Source of the DNA: Bacteroidales bacterium
Lineage (GTDB): Bacteria > Bacteroidota > Bacteroidia > Bacteroidales > BM520
Assembly (NCBI GenBank): GCA_016285515.1
Contig: JAEEQW010000011.1
Location: 1 to 64,000, forward strand
Length of the DNA: 64,000 nt
Direction of reading: 5' to 3'
Shown: positions 8,893-18,265 of the stretch, one piece after another
Numbering within the stretch: the stretch's first letter is position 1
Layout: each line of letters begins with the position of its first letter
Notes under the pieces: model-generated
The model's database searches: none
What the model saw: the letters and a program-made list of their open reading frames with translations, nothing else
What the model was told of the DNA's origin: nothing
Made by a program: the position numbers and the translations under genes

Positions 8893-10212
8893 ATGAATCT
8901 TGTTCATAAAAATGTATATGATTTTATCAGATTTTTTGCACGTATCGTCATAAGAAATAATTTTGAAAAAATTGTTTACATTAATGATGAAGTTGTTCCT
9001 GATGATGTGCCTGTAATATTTGCCCCAAATCATCGTAATGCGGTTGTCGATGGACTTTTGCTCGTTAATTTTTTCAGCAAAGAGATAGTGTTTCTTGCGA
9101 GGGCAGATTTTTTCCGCAATATCATACTGAGAAATTTTCTGAAGTCACTTTGTGTTACTCCGATTTATCGAAACCGTGACGGACGTAAGAATCTTTCAAA
9201 AAATGTTGATGTGTTTGATGCTTGCGGCAAAATTCTTTTCGAAAAACAGCCAATATGTATCTTCCCTGAAGGCATGCATAGTCCGAAGCAGTCACTGCTG
9301 CCTATACAGAAAGGCATTCCGAGGATAGCACTGCCGGTTGAGGATAATAATAATTTCAGTCTCAACATAACAGTTATACCTGTCGTTATTTATTATACTG
9401 ACATGCATGCTCTTTTATCTGACTGTTACGTGAAATTCTGCAAACCTATTAGAGCGGTTGACTATAAAGACCAGTATCATGAAAATCCAAACCTTGCATT
9501 CAACAATATGCGCCACGATATGGAGCAGATTATGCAGTCGGAAATGATAAACGTGACGCATGACGAATTCTATGATGACTATCTGCACTGTATTGACCTT
9601 TGTGCCAGAGGAATCGTTGCAGAAACCTTACCTGACCGTCAAGATGGTCTTTTCATAGTCACCAAGAGTATTGTTGAAAAATTAGATTCTCTTTTCACAA
9701 ATGAAAACGAAAAGTTCAGAACAGTTATAAACCGCTACAAAGAGGCATATAACCTTTTGTCACAAGCAAAGATAAGTTCCAAGTGCGATATCAAGAATGT
9801 AAAGTCTGACTCATCAATATCACTTATTATTCTATCATTGCTATTGACATTACCTTTCGCTTTATATGCTGCAATAAACTGCATTTTTCCAATTGCCATT
9901 GACAAAATTTTAAACAAAGTCATAAAGGACAAACAGTTTATTTCATCACTGAGAATAGTCATAGCATTATTTGTTTTGCCGTTATTTGTTATAATTCAGG
10001 CAGTTATATTAGGCTTATGTCTGCATAACTGGTGGATTCCCATATTGTATGCTTTATCAATAATACCTACATTTAGGGTATTTGAATATTGGCGTAAAAA
10101 CTTATTCAATATTGTCAGCAATATCCGAATCAAGGGATTTATAAGGAAACATCGAGCCACATGGGAAAGGATACAGGACCTTACTGATTGGCACGATTGG
10201 TTCAACAACTAA
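8893..10212 (+). CDS. PlsC-like lysophospholipid acyltransferase with C-terminal membrane domain
   Basis: A 439-residue membrane-associated acyltransferase, probably acylating lysophosphatidic acid or a related lipid. The LPLAT catalytic motif reads APNHRNAVVDG (44-54), a His-X5-Asp spacing often seen in Bacteroidota members instead of the usual X4. Further motifs are IYRNRDGRKN and the FPEGMHSPKQSL block. Residues about 305-400 contain two or three hydrophobic helices. The C-terminal membrane part makes it longer than classical PlsC. The substrate cannot be read from sequence. Ends at a bidirectional terminator. Confidence 0.88.
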   Translation: MNLVHKNVYDFIRFFARIVIRNNFEKIVYINDEVVPDDVPVIFAPNHRNAVVDGLLLVNFFSKEIVFLARADFFRNIILRNFLKSLCVTPIYRNRDGRKNLSKNVDVFDACGKILFEKQPICIFPEGMHSPKQSLLPIQKGIPRIALPVEDNNNFSLNITVIPVVIYYTDMHALLSDCYVKFCKPIRAVDYKDQYHENPNLAFNNMRHDMEQIMQSEMINVTHDEFYDDYLHCIDLCARGIVAETLPDRQDGLFIVTKSIVEKLDSLFTNENEKFRTVINRYKEAYNLLSQAKISSKCDIKNVKSDSSISLIILSLLLTLPFALYAAINCIFPIAIDKILNKVIKDKQFISSLRIVIALFVLPLFVIIQAVILGLCLHNWWIPILYALSIIPTFRVFEYWRKNLFNIVSNIRIKGFIRKHRATWERIQDLTDWHDWFNN

Positions 10213-10213
10213 G

Positions 10214-10250
10214 TAAAAAAAAACTGACTGTTAACAGCCAGTTTTTTTTT
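10214..10250. terminator. Bidirectional Rho-independent terminator
   Basis: ACTGACTGTT and AACAGCCAGT form a stem, flanked by an A-run before and a T-run after, so it can terminate both strands. It separates the converging acyltransferase gene and the HhH protein gene. Confidence 0.9.
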
Positions 10251-10270
10251 ACTAATTTTTAATGAGATTT

Positions 10271-10678
10271 TTAATAAGTAATTACTCCTGGAAGTTTCTT
10301 AGCATGGTCAATCATTCTCTGAACTTCAATTTCAACTGGTACACGGCCAACGAGATGTTTGGCCTCATTGACTTCAGCAAGTTTGGCAGCAAGATTTGCT
10401 GCATTGCGTGTGCCAAGTTCCTTGACTGTATCAACACCAGCTGCTTCGAGCAGTTCGGCAAATTGTGGACCTATGCCCTTTACACGGAATAAGTCAGCGT
10501 GATTTGTCCATGTCAGAATCTTATCATTGGAAATACCGGTTGCCTCGACAAGTTCCTTACGACCTTTTGGATTGCAGCATTTTTCAAGTAATTGTTCTGC
10601 TGTTTCAATTCCAGCTTTTGTAAGTTTTTCAGCATAAACTGGACCTATGCCTTCAATTTCTACTATTTTATGTGCCAT
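10271..10678 (-). CDS. DUF4332 helix-hairpin-helix protein
   Basis: A small cytoplasmic protein of 135 residues with two helix-hairpin-helix motifs: IEGIGPVYAEKLTKAGI (8-24) and VKGIGPQFAELLEAAGV (about 66-82). It matches the DUF4332 type and probably binds DNA or RNA non-specifically. No catalytic residues are visible. It is a single gene with a TAATTTTG promoter at 10698-10705 and ends near a bidirectional terminator. Its promoter lies about 80 bases from the divergent MATE gene promoter. Confidence 0.88.
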   Translation of the reverse strand: MAHKIVEIEGIGPVYAEKLTKAGIETAEQLLEKCCNPKGRKELVEATGISNDKILTWTNHADLFRVKGIGPQFAELLEAAGVDTVKELGTRNAANLAAKLAEVNEAKHLVGRVPVEIEVQRMIDHAKKLPGVITY

Positions 10679-10697
10679 GATATAAATTATTTTGTCG

Positions 10698-10705
10698 CAA
10701 AATTA
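10698..10705 (-). promoter_or_regulatory. TAnnTTTG -7 promoter element for the DUF4332 gene
   Basis: TAATTTTG on the minus strand, 20 bases before the DUF4332 start codon. Confidence 0.65.
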
Positions 10706-10779
10706 ATTAATATTCAAATACTTTCAAAATGTTTTTTCAATTTTTTTTCATTCAGGAAAAATATTTTGCTTGCTCTGAT

Positions 10780-10787
10780 TAATTTTG
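10780..10787 (+). promoter_or_regulatory. TAnnTTTG -7 promoter element for the MATE gene
   Basis: TAATTTTG followed by GC on the plus strand, with a TTG about 20 bases upstream. It puts transcription start near 10794, so translation must begin downstream of that point. Confidence 0.65.
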
Positions 10788-10816
10788 CAGCGATTAACAA
10801 TTTCAATGAAAACAAA

Positions 10817-12112
10817 TTGAACAAAAAAATATTAAGGTTAGCACTGCCCAACATAATCACCAACATTACTGTTCCTCTTCTTGGAATGGTTGACCTTGCA
10901 ATAGTGGGACATATAGGTAACGAGCAATATATCGGTGCAATCGGCATAGGTACCACAATTTTCAACATGATTTATTGGAACTTCGGATTTCTGAGGATGG
11001 GTACAAGCGGCTTCACTGCACAAGCATACGGCGCCAACGACATGAAAGAATCCGTAAAAATACTTGTCAGGGCTTCAGTGATCGCTTTGTCCATTGCAGC
11101 GCTTCTGCTGTTACTTCAATACCCTATTGCGTTACTTTCCAAATATTTTGTCAGAGGCAGCGAGGAAATGATTGATTTCACACTTGAATATTTTTATGTC
11201 AGAATCTGGGCAGCACCGGCAACACTTGGACTATATGCAATCAAGGGTTGGTATATCGGTATGCAGAATTCAAAACTTCCGATGTGGATTGCGATATTCC
11301 TTAATCTGTTGAATATCGTGGCAAGCCTGATATTTGTCTTTGTGTTTCACAGTGGCATTAAGGGCGTGGCTCTCGGAACCGTGATTGCCCAATATGGCGG
11401 TCTAACCGTTGCTATGATTTTCTGGTTTCGAAAATATGGCCATCTTAGAAAATTAATCAATGTCAGGTTAAGTCTAAAAATCAATGAGTTAAAGGCATTT
11501 TTTAAAGTAAATATTGATATATTCCTGAGGACATTATGCTTGGTCGCAGTCTTCACTTTCATACCTTTTGTTTCATCATACATGGGTGATATGACTCTGG
11601 CAGCCAATACAATCCTTATGCAATTGTTTACATTGTTTTCATATTTTATGGATGGTTTCGCTTATGCCGGAGAATCACTTGTTGGCAGATTTATTGGCGC
11701 TAAAGACAGACTTTCTCTCAACAAATCCGTTATTTGCCTGTTTTACTGGGGAATAGGAATTACCGCAGTGTTTACCTTGTTATATCTGTTATTCAGCAGA
11801 GATATTCTTTCCCTGCTTACTGACAGTAGTGCTGTAACTGACACTGCCATGACATATTCGCGATGGACTTCGCTGGTGCCTGTCTGTGGCTTTGCTGCGT
11901 TTCTTTTTGACGGAATATTCATCGGTGCGACCGCATCCAAAGCCATGCGTAATGCGATGTTTGTTGCAACAGCTATGTTTTTCGTGATATATTATAGTAC
12001 CAGAGCCACACTGTTCAATGACGGTTTATGGATAGCCTTTCTTATATTTCTGGTTTTAAGAGGTGTTATGATGGCTTTGATGCTGAAGCGCAATGTTTTA
12101 GATGTAATATAA
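10817..12112 (+). CDS. MATE family efflux transporter (DinF-like)
   Basis: A multidrug and toxin extrusion antiporter with about twelve membrane helices; roughly 431 residues. The frame is open back to 10592, but that would overlap the divergent DUF4332 gene and include a low-quality Phe/Asn-rich stretch. The promoter at 10780-10787 and the first family-like residues (NKKILRLALPNIITNITVP) point to a TTG start at 10817. The nearby ATG at 10805 is out of frame. Family signatures include GMVDLAIVGHIGNEQYIGAI and MRMG-type loop FGFLRMGTSGFTAQAYG. The exported substrate is unknown. The stop lies 6 bases from the converging trmN6 stop. Confidence 0.88.
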   Translation: MNKKILRLALPNIITNITVPLLGMVDLAIVGHIGNEQYIGAIGIGTTIFNMIYWNFGFLRMGTSGFTAQAYGANDMKESVKILVRASVIALSIAALLLLLQYPIALLSKYFVRGSEEMIDFTLEYFYVRIWAAPATLGLYAIKGWYIGMQNSKLPMWIAIFLNLLNIVASLIFVFVFHSGIKGVALGTVIAQYGGLTVAMIFWFRKYGHLRKLINVRLSLKINELKAFFKVNIDIFLRTLCLVAVFTFIPFVSSYMGDMTLAANTILMQLFTLFSYFMDGFAYAGESLVGRFIGAKDRLSLNKSVICLFYWGIGITAVFTLLYLLFSRDILSLLTDSSAVTDTAMTYSRWTSLVPVCGFAAFLFDGIFIGATASKAMRNAMFVATAMFFVIYYSTRATLFNDGLWIAFLIFLVLRGVMMALMLKRNVLDVI

Positions 12113-12118
12113 CACTGT

Positions 12119-12853
12119 TCAAGGCAGAATGTTCGAGGTTATTTTAGCATACCAATCGCTTGCGTTTCCTTCTTCATCAAGCAGATAGACATTTTCAATT
12201 GTTTTGCAGACCAATTTTTTTGAAAAAGTCATTATAGTCCTTTCTGGCTTAATGTTGCCTTTCTTACTGAACACACATATTTCATCGATACAGTATATTT
12301 TTTCATCAATGAATCTCATTTTCAGGTTGCTCGCTGTTTCAACCGGATATATGCAGCAGAAATAACCGTCATCGGAAATTAAGCGTGCAACGCAACAGGC
12401 GATATCATTTACCGTCAGCGTATCTGTATGTCGAGATATTGCTTTAGTTTTGGAAGCTGATTTAAGTGAATTTTCGAAAAAAGGCGGATTGGAGATAATA
12501 AGGTTGAACCTTAAATTATCAGCGAGATTATAAACAAATTGTTGCAATGATGTACACTCAGCAGACAAACGGTTGTTCCAGGGTGAGCGAGAAAAATTTT
12601 CCAAAGTTTCTTCCACTGATTGTCTGTCAATATCTATCGACTTTACATTGGCATGTGGGAAGAATTGGGCAGATAAAAGTGACAATACACCGCAACCGCA
12701 TCCAACATCCAGAATTGTTTTGGTTTCGTTCTTTTTCAGTATTCGATTATGTCCAATGCAACCTCCCAGCAAGATGGCATCGGTGCCAACTTTGATTGTG
12801 CTGCGAGAATGAGATACATAAAAGTTTCGGAATTGGAAAATTCCTTCTTCCAT
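12119..12853 (-). CDS. trmN6: tRNA1(Val) (adenine(37)-N6)-methyltransferase
   Basis: A class I SAM-dependent methyltransferase that methylates A37 of tRNA-Val1 (E. coli YfiC). It has about 244 residues. SAM-binding motif I is LDVGCGCGVLSLL and the N6-adenine catalytic motif is ISNPPFFENSLKSA. The first ATG is at 12853; TTG and GTG codons just before it could extend the protein by two residues. It follows the DUF4954 gene closely and probably shares its transcript with trx and DUF58. It converges on the MATE gene with almost no spacer. Confidence 0.92.
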   Translation of the reverse strand: MEEGIFQFRNFYVSHSRSTIKVGTDAILLGGCIGHNRILKKNETKTILDVGCGCGVLSLLSAQFFPHANVKSIDIDRQSVEETLENFSRSPWNNRLSAECTSLQQFVYNLADNLRFNLIISNPPFFENSLKSASKTKAISRHTDTLTVNDIACCVARLISDDGYFCCIYPVETASNLKMRFIDEKIYCIDEICVFSKKGNIKPERTIMTFSKKLVCKTIENVYLLDEEGNASDWYAKITSNILP

Positions 12854-12862
12854 CACCAACGG

Positions 12863-14845
12863 TTATGAGAGCTTTTTTATCATCTTTTCACCGAGAGCAG
12901 TTTTGGTCTCGATGTGTTTTTTTGTGGCGACTACAAACGTATTGGTTTCATAATCACCCCTAACAGAATTGAAATCCTTGTCTCTGTCGCTAATGTCCCC
13001 ATCGGCTCCGAAGCCTATTTTCACTGTTTCGCCGAATTCTTTCATTGCATCTGCCAATAGTCTGTTGTCAAGATCAACTACAGCATTTTCCCATCTTTTG
13101 ATAATATCAATCACATCAGTTTTTGTGAATTCAGTGTAGGATTTATGCAGATACTGTTCGATTCTTTTCAAAGCCCAAGTCCATTCGTAAGTATAATAAT
13201 TCCTATGAATATCTTTGAATGCTTCATTAATTTTATTGAAAGTGTCATAAGTGCCGTCATCGATATGATGGAATACTTTGCGGATTTCATTTTTCGGAGC
13301 GATAAGTCCTGAAACATCAATCCAGTCGTCATCACCGATGTTAGTTTCAGGTTTCAGACTTTCCACCATTTTCTCATTGGTTGAGCAATCTCTGTTTTCT
13401 AGACGGCTGATTATGGAATTGCCCAAGAATTTGATTATGGCTATTTCATACAGAGTAAGACCGGTTTGCATGGAGGAATTGTTTATTCTAGTACTGCTGT
13501 ATGCGTAGTAACTCGAAGTGTTTCCGGACAGTTCTTTCAGATTTTGCAGTATTTCTTTGCCTTTTATAACCCTGTTAATAGTAAATGGGCTGAGCAGATT
13601 GAAATTTATGCTGTCAAGAAGGTCAGGGTCAGTTCTTCTGTCACGTTTCGGCCATTTCTGAGCATCTCTCACTGTACCCACACTGCGTAAATTGACGCCA
13701 GGCACAAGCACACTTTCGTCGTTTTTCTCAATAAGATATGAAAATGGGAAGTTGGAAGTGTCGGAATTGTGATAGTGTCGTCCCATGACAACTGTGAAAG
13801 GACCAACTTTAGCAGGCCATTTGACATACGAGTCTGATGCCGTCTTGATACCTCTTTCCAAAATGCCCTGATGGATAGGGCCAAGTTTATACATGTGGTT
13901 GCTGAAGTTGGTGCCGCTGCCTGCGTTCATAAATGAATACATTCCAGCTATCAGCAATGTGTTCTTGTGATGTGTAACTGTGTATGGACCAGCAAAAATG
14001 GCACATGCCTCCCCATGAAGCCCTATGCAGTTTGCAAAGAATAACGACTGCTCGGCTGAGAACTGCTCCCCTATTTCACAACCCTGTCCTACAAAGCAGT
14101 TATAAATCAATGCGTTGTCATAAACCTCACAATTTGTGCTTATGATACTGTCTTTTATAATCACTCCATTGCCGATGAATGTTGGGGCTTCTTTGCGGCT
14201 GTTGATTGATACGTTGCTTAATCTTGATGCTCCGACAATACGCGAGTACGAACCTATTTTCGTATTGCTTATCATACGTGTGCTTACAATCATTGAATTG
14301 TTTCCAATCCTTCCAACAGATGAACGGACCGACTCCGCGTATGCATCGACAAGGCCGTCGAGTCTGGCAATAGTTTGTGTCCTGTCACGATACATAACGT
14401 AAACATGGGCAATTTGAGCCGAAAGGCAATCACAGATTTTTATTTCTCTGCCGCCCGTTTCACAAAGGACACTTACGACAGTGCCATTTCCGAATGTGCT
14501 TTCCTCATTCACACTAAGAATGTCAACATCCTCAATAATAACATCGTCCTCAACTATATAATTCGATATGTAATTTCTTACCTGATTGATATAAACATCA
14601 TTTCCAATTGTGCAATTGTTAATAGACGCATTATAAATGCCGGGATGTTTTACAATACCGTCAAGGACTATATTCTTTTTGTTGAAAACACCTAATTTGA
14701 CTTTACCTGAGAAATTTACATTACGTATGTTGTCACAAATGAAATTGCTGGCCACCATAATGTCATTCCAGTCATTGCAGCGACAATTGTTTTTTATAAG
14801 TTCGTTTATTTCGTCTTGAGTAAGATGACGGTATTTCTCTTCCAT
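12863..14845 (-). CDS. DUF4954 family protein with left-handed beta-helix
   Basis: A cytoplasmic protein of 660 residues. The N-terminal 60% is built from hexapeptide-like turns (VDILSVNEESTFGNG, IGNNSMIVSTRMISNT, IGSYSRIVGASRLS) typical of left-handed beta-helices in acyl- and nucleotidyl-transferases. Residues about 300-400 hold the conserved HKNTLLIAGMYSFMNAGSGT and VVMGRHYHNSDTSNFPFSYL blocks, and the C-terminal 200 residues are helical. The length and blocks match DUF4954, a family I know mainly from Bacteroidota. A sugar-nucleotide or acyl transferase role is plausible but not shown. Middle gene of the trx-DUF58-DUF4954-trmN6 run. Confidence 0.85.
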   Translation of the reverse strand: MEEKYRHLTQDEINELIKNNCRCNDWNDIMVASNFICDNIRNVNFSGKVKLGVFNKKNIVLDGIVKHPGIYNASINNCTIGNDVYINQVRNYISNYIVEDDVIIEDVDILSVNEESTFGNGTVVSVLCETGGREIKICDCLSAQIAHVYVMYRDRTQTIARLDGLVDAYAESVRSSVGRIGNNSMIVSTRMISNTKIGSYSRIVGASRLSNVSINSRKEAPTFIGNGVIIKDSIISTNCEVYDNALIYNCFVGQGCEIGEQFSAEQSLFFANCIGLHGEACAIFAGPYTVTHHKNTLLIAGMYSFMNAGSGTNFSNHMYKLGPIHQGILERGIKTASDSYVKWPAKVGPFTVVMGRHYHNSDTSNFPFSYLIEKNDESVLVPGVNLRSVGTVRDAQKWPKRDRRTDPDLLDSINFNLLSPFTINRVIKGKEILQNLKELSGNTSSYYAYSSTRINNSSMQTGLTLYEIAIIKFLGNSIISRLENRDCSTNEKMVESLKPETNIGDDDWIDVSGLIAPKNEIRKVFHHIDDGTYDTFNKINEAFKDIHRNYYTYEWTWALKRIEQYLHKSYTEFTKTDVIDIIKRWENAVVDLDNRLLADAMKEFGETVKIGFGADGDISDRDKDFNSVRGDYETNTFVVATKKHIETKTALGEKMIKKLS

Positions 14846-14883
14846 GATTAAAAAGTTATAGGGTTATATTACATTGTTGAAAG

Positions 14884-15810
14884 TTATTGAAGACGCTGGC
14901 GTTTTTTGAGGAAGTTGAGCATTATCTGGTCATATCCGAGGTTGATGTCAGCCTCCACAAAATCAATTTTGTACTGAAGGCAGCGTTCCTCAATTTCATC
15001 TCTGCGTTTTTTCTGGTATTTGTAGTATTCATCCCTGATGAGACGAGGATTGATCTTGAGTTCGGTACCGGTCTCAAGGTCAATGAATTTGGTCGGTTTG
15101 TCAGGTAATTTGAAATCTATTTCAGTATTCTTGTCGACCACGTGAAACAGAATCACTTCATTCTTATTGTATTTCAGATGCTGAAGAGCGGAAAATACGG
15201 TGTCCAAATCCGAATAGTTGTCAAACATGTCCGTAAAAAGGATGAATAATGAGCGTTTGTGAGTTTTTTCCGCAATCAGATGGAGACATTCGGCCACATT
15301 GGACTTCTTCTTGTCATTCAGTGTAAAGTCTGAGATGAGTTTTTCGTATTCACCAAACAGATATTTAAGATGCACGTATGAAGACCTTACAGGCGTGAAC
15401 AGGTTGAGGCTGTCGGAAAAAACGGACACTCCAACAGCATCGCGCTGCTGTTGGAGTATGTACGAAATGCAGCCTGCAGCATAGATGGAAAATGTGATCT
15501 TGTCAGGATTATAGACTGTGGGTGAAGTGATGACAGGATAATGCATTGAAGAGGAGTTATCAAGCAAAATATATGCTCTGAGATTAGTCTCCTCTTCAAA
15601 TGTCTTCACGAATAATTTGTCTGTGCGTGCGTATAATTTCCAGTCAATATGTCTCGTTGATTCGCCGTCATTGTACAGTCTGTGCTCGGCAAATTCCACG
15701 GAAAAGCCATGAAATGGACTTTTATGAAGTCCAGTCATGAAACCTTCAACTAATTGTGTAACAATAAATTCTAACGAATTATACTGCTGGAAAATCTTTG
15801 TGTCAAGCAT
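14884..15810 (-). CDS. DUF58 domain protein with VWA-like fold
   Basis: A 308-residue soluble protein. Residues about 40-85 have the DUF58 signature (GESTRHIDWKLYARTDKLFV) and are followed by a von Willebrand A-like metal site (YILLDNSSSMHYP). Such proteins usually partner a MoxR AAA+ ATPase in metal-cofactor or surface-complex assembly; no MoxR gene is in this window. Its ATG overlaps the thioredoxin stop by one base (TAATG), so translation is coupled. Confidence 0.9.
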   Translation of the reverse strand: MLDTKIFQQYNSLEFIVTQLVEGFMTGLHKSPFHGFSVEFAEHRLYNDGESTRHIDWKLYARTDKLFVKTFEEETNLRAYILLDNSSSMHYPVITSPTVYNPDKITFSIYAAGCISYILQQQRDAVGVSVFSDSLNLFTPVRSSYVHLKYLFGEYEKLISDFTLNDKKKSNVAECLHLIAEKTHKRSLFILFTDMFDNYSDLDTVFSALQHLKYNKNEVILFHVVDKNTEIDFKLPDKPTKFIDLETGTELKINPRLIRDEYYKYQKKRRDEIEERCLQYKIDFVEADINLGYDQIMLNFLKKRQRLQ

Positions 15811-16124
15811 TAGAGCAGTTTCTCTATCTTAGCCTGAAGCGCTGCTTTATTGGCGGCACCCACTTGTTTGTCGATAACCTGACCGTCTTTGATAAACAGG
15901 ACAGTAGGAATGTTTCTTACTCTGAATTCAGTGGTGAGATTTGGACAGCTATCCACATCGACCTTTCCGATATTCACTCTGTCACCGAACTCCTCAGCAA
16001 GTTCATCAATAAAAGGTGCAATCATTTTGCATGGTCCGCACCATAAAGCCCAGAAATCCAAAACCAAAGGTTTGTCAGCTTTTTTGTATTCTTCAAAATT
16101 TTCGTCTGTGATTTGTAATGCCAT
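15810..16124 (-). CDS. trxA: Thioredoxin
   Basis: A cytoplasmic disulfide reductase of 104 residues, the classical thioredoxin length. The redox motif WCGPC is at 28-32 with the usual surrounding DFWALWCGPCKMIAPFID, and the cis-Pro loop is FRVRNIPTVLFI. No signal peptide. It is the first gene of an operon with DUF58, DUF4954 and trmN6, driven by the promoter at 16164-16171. Confidence 0.96.
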   Translation of the reverse strand: MALQITDENFEEYKKADKPLVLDFWALWCGPCKMIAPFIDELAEEFGDRVNIGKVDVDSCPNLTTEFRVRNIPTVLFIKDGQVIDKQVGAANKAALQAKIEKLL

Positions 16125-16163
16125 AATTTTTATTGTTTTTGTTCTTTAAAGTTTATTTATTTG

Positions 16164-16171
16164 CAAAGGTA
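16164..16171 (-). promoter_or_regulatory. TAnnTTTG -7 promoter element for trxA operon
   Basis: TACCTTTG on the minus strand, 40 bases before the trxA ATG, matches the Bacteroidota -7 consensus. Confidence 0.65.
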
Positions 16172-16213
16172 ATTAATTTTTTAGAAAAAATAAAAATTGT
16201 CATCAAAATTATC

Positions 16214-16221
16214 TATTTTTG
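16214..16221 (+). promoter_or_regulatory. TAnnTTTG -7 promoter element for the Omp28-like gene
   Basis: TATTTTTG on the plus strand, 45 bases before the Omp28-like start; divergent to the trxA promoter 43 bases away. Confidence 0.55.
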
Positions 16222-16266
16222 TAAATCAAACCACATATAAATTAACTTATCAATTAATAATAAATA

Positions 16267-18198
16267 ATGAAAAATTTTTTACTATCAGTTTTACTTGCAT
16301 TTGCAAGTGTTTTTACATTAAGCGCGCAATCATTCGTTAGTACTGAACCTTCAAACAGAAATGCCCTGTTGGAAGAGTTTACCGGAAGAAATTGCGGATA
16401 TTGTCCGGACGGACACAGAATAGCCAATGAAATAGCTGCAGCCAATCCGGGTCGTTTCTGGGCAATCAACATCCATGCGGGATCTTATGCACCGACAACC
16501 TATCCTAATTTCCTTACCCCGGACGGCACAACAGTTCACAATTATTTTTCCATAAGCGGTTATCCTTGCGGAACAGTCAACAGACCGAGCAAGACCCCTT
16601 CCGATCGCTCCCAATGGAATTCACAAGTCAACAGCATTCTTTCACAAACTTCCTGCGCAAATATCGCAGCCATAGGTTTCATCAATCCTGACACCAGAAT
16701 ACTGCATCTTATCGTAGAACTTTACTATACCTCAAACAGTTCCTCATCAACAAACTATATGTCGGCTGCATTGATTCAGGACAACATCCTCGGTTCACAG
16801 GCCGGCGGCAGCAGCAATCCTTCACAATGGAATGGCACCACCTACAACCACATGCATGTCTTCAGAGATATGATTACACCTACGTGGGGTGAAACAGTCA
16901 GTGAAACCACCGCAGGCAGCTACCATCAGTTCGTTTATGACTACGAAATCCCTGAAGTCATTGGCAGCCCCAACGGAGTCAACGTGGTGCTCGAAGACCT
17001 CAATGTGATTGTTTTTGTCGCACAGAACAACCTCAATGTGATTACAGCAAATGAAGCCATACTTTTCATCTCCAACGGTGACAGTGAAATAAACCCTTAT
17101 GTCTCAGAAATGTCTCAAACATCAGCAATCGAATGTTCAAATGCCCTTAATCTTACCACAAGTATTATGAATATAGGTAGTGAGAACCTGAATTCAATGA
17201 CAATATACTACGACTACAACGGAATATCTGTACCTGTGGAATGGGAAGGCGACCTTGCACAATACAGCCTTGTCACGATTGAAAACACATTGCCGGTTAC
17301 TGTCGGAACAGAAGAAATTACGGTTACTGTTTCATCTGCCAATGGGCAGGAACTTGAATTGGGCGCTGGAAACTCAAAGAGTTTTGATGTGACGGCTTAT
17401 CAAGGTTATGCCGGTAATGGTGATAAAATTGTCGTGAAAATATGGCAAGACAAATATGGTAATCAGACCACTTGGAAAATATTCAATTCGGAAGGTGAAG
17501 TGGTAAAGTCTGGCGGCCCTTACAACCAGCTCCCGGGTACTAACACAAAGCTTCAACAGGCAAACTTCAATTTCGAATATGATGACTGCTACAGATTTGT
17601 CATTTATGATTCGGAGCATGACGGCATCAATAACGGCAACGGTGAAGGACATTATCAGCTCGAAGATGCTAACGGCAACATTATTTTCTCACATGACGGT
17701 GTGTTCACTGACTATGAGATAACTGATTTTTATGCGTCATCTGAAGAACCTAATTATATCACCATTAACCCGGATATTATTGGTAGCGGAAGCGTCATCG
17801 GCGCCGGTGATTATATCGAAAGCACCAAAGTGGCTTTGCTCGCAGTTTCCGGTTCAAAATCCGTATTTATGAATTGGAATGTTAATGGCGAAACTTTTAC
17901 TGACCCATTATTGGTTATCGATGCTCTCGATGGATATGAAATCACAGCAAATTTCAGCTATGACGGCATTGGCGATTATGAAAATGATCTCGAAATCTAT
18001 CCTAATCCTGCAAACAATTTGCTTACAATAAGCAATGTTAATGTACAACATGTTGTCATTTTCAATATTAACGGCCAGGTGATGCTGAAACAGGACTTCT
18101 CGAATACTGTCGATGTATCCGCCCTGCCTAAAGGTATGTATTTCATAAAGGTATCATCTGCTGATGGTCTCGCCACAAAGAAATTCATAAAAGAATAA
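16267..18198 (+). CDS. Omp28-related secreted thioredoxin-fold protein with T9SS sorting domain
   Basis: A predicted T9SS cargo of 643 residues. A Sec signal peptide (1-20, ending LSAQ) is followed by an Omp28-type thioredoxin-like domain with the redox pair C43-GY-C46 in LLEEFTGRNCGYCPDGHRIA. The middle has Ig-like strands and a Ca-site-like loop (DSEHDGINNGNGEGHYQL). Residues about 495-565 form one InlB-B-like repeat (GSGSVIGAGDYIESTKVALL, ending ITANF), the same module found 17 times in the giant protein at 32.6-37.7 kb. The last 75 residues are a type A T9SS sorting domain (YPNPANNLLTI, KGMYFIKV, KKFIKE). Omp28-family members are surface or adhesin proteins; a disulfide-related activity is suggested only by the CxxC. 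Confidence 0.9.
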   Translation: MKNFLLSVLLAFASVFTLSAQSFVSTEPSNRNALLEEFTGRNCGYCPDGHRIANEIAAANPGRFWAINIHAGSYAPTTYPNFLTPDGTTVHNYFSISGYPCGTVNRPSKTPSDRSQWNSQVNSILSQTSCANIAAIGFINPDTRILHLIVELYYTSNSSSSTNYMSAALIQDNILGSQAGGSSNPSQWNGTTYNHMHVFRDMITPTWGETVSETTAGSYHQFVYDYEIPEVIGSPNGVNVVLEDLNVIVFVAQNNLNVITANEAILFISNGDSEINPYVSEMSQTSAIECSNALNLTTSIMNIGSENLNSMTIYYDYNGISVPVEWEGDLAQYSLVTIENTLPVTVGTEEITVTVSSANGQELELGAGNSKSFDVTAYQGYAGNGDKIVVKIWQDKYGNQTTWKIFNSEGEVVKSGGPYNQLPGTNTKLQQANFNFEYDDCYRFVIYDSEHDGINNGNGEGHYQLEDANGNIIFSHDGVFTDYEITDFYASSEEPNYITINPDIIGSGSVIGAGDYIESTKVALLAVSGSKSVFMNWNVNGETFTDPLLVIDALDGYEITANFSYDGIGDYENDLEIYPNPANNLLTISNVNVQHVVIFNINGQVMLKQDFSNTVDVSALPKGMYFIKVSSADGLATKKFIKE

Positions 18199-18265
18199 TA
18201 TTCTCATTCCATACAATAAAAAGCATTATTTTAACATTATTATTAAGTAACAACTTAGTAAACTA

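Noticed and set aside
10592-10816. Upstream extension of the MATE reading frame by 75 codons
   Set aside because: It overlaps the divergent DUF4332 gene and lies upstream of the MATE promoter; the residues do not look like the family.
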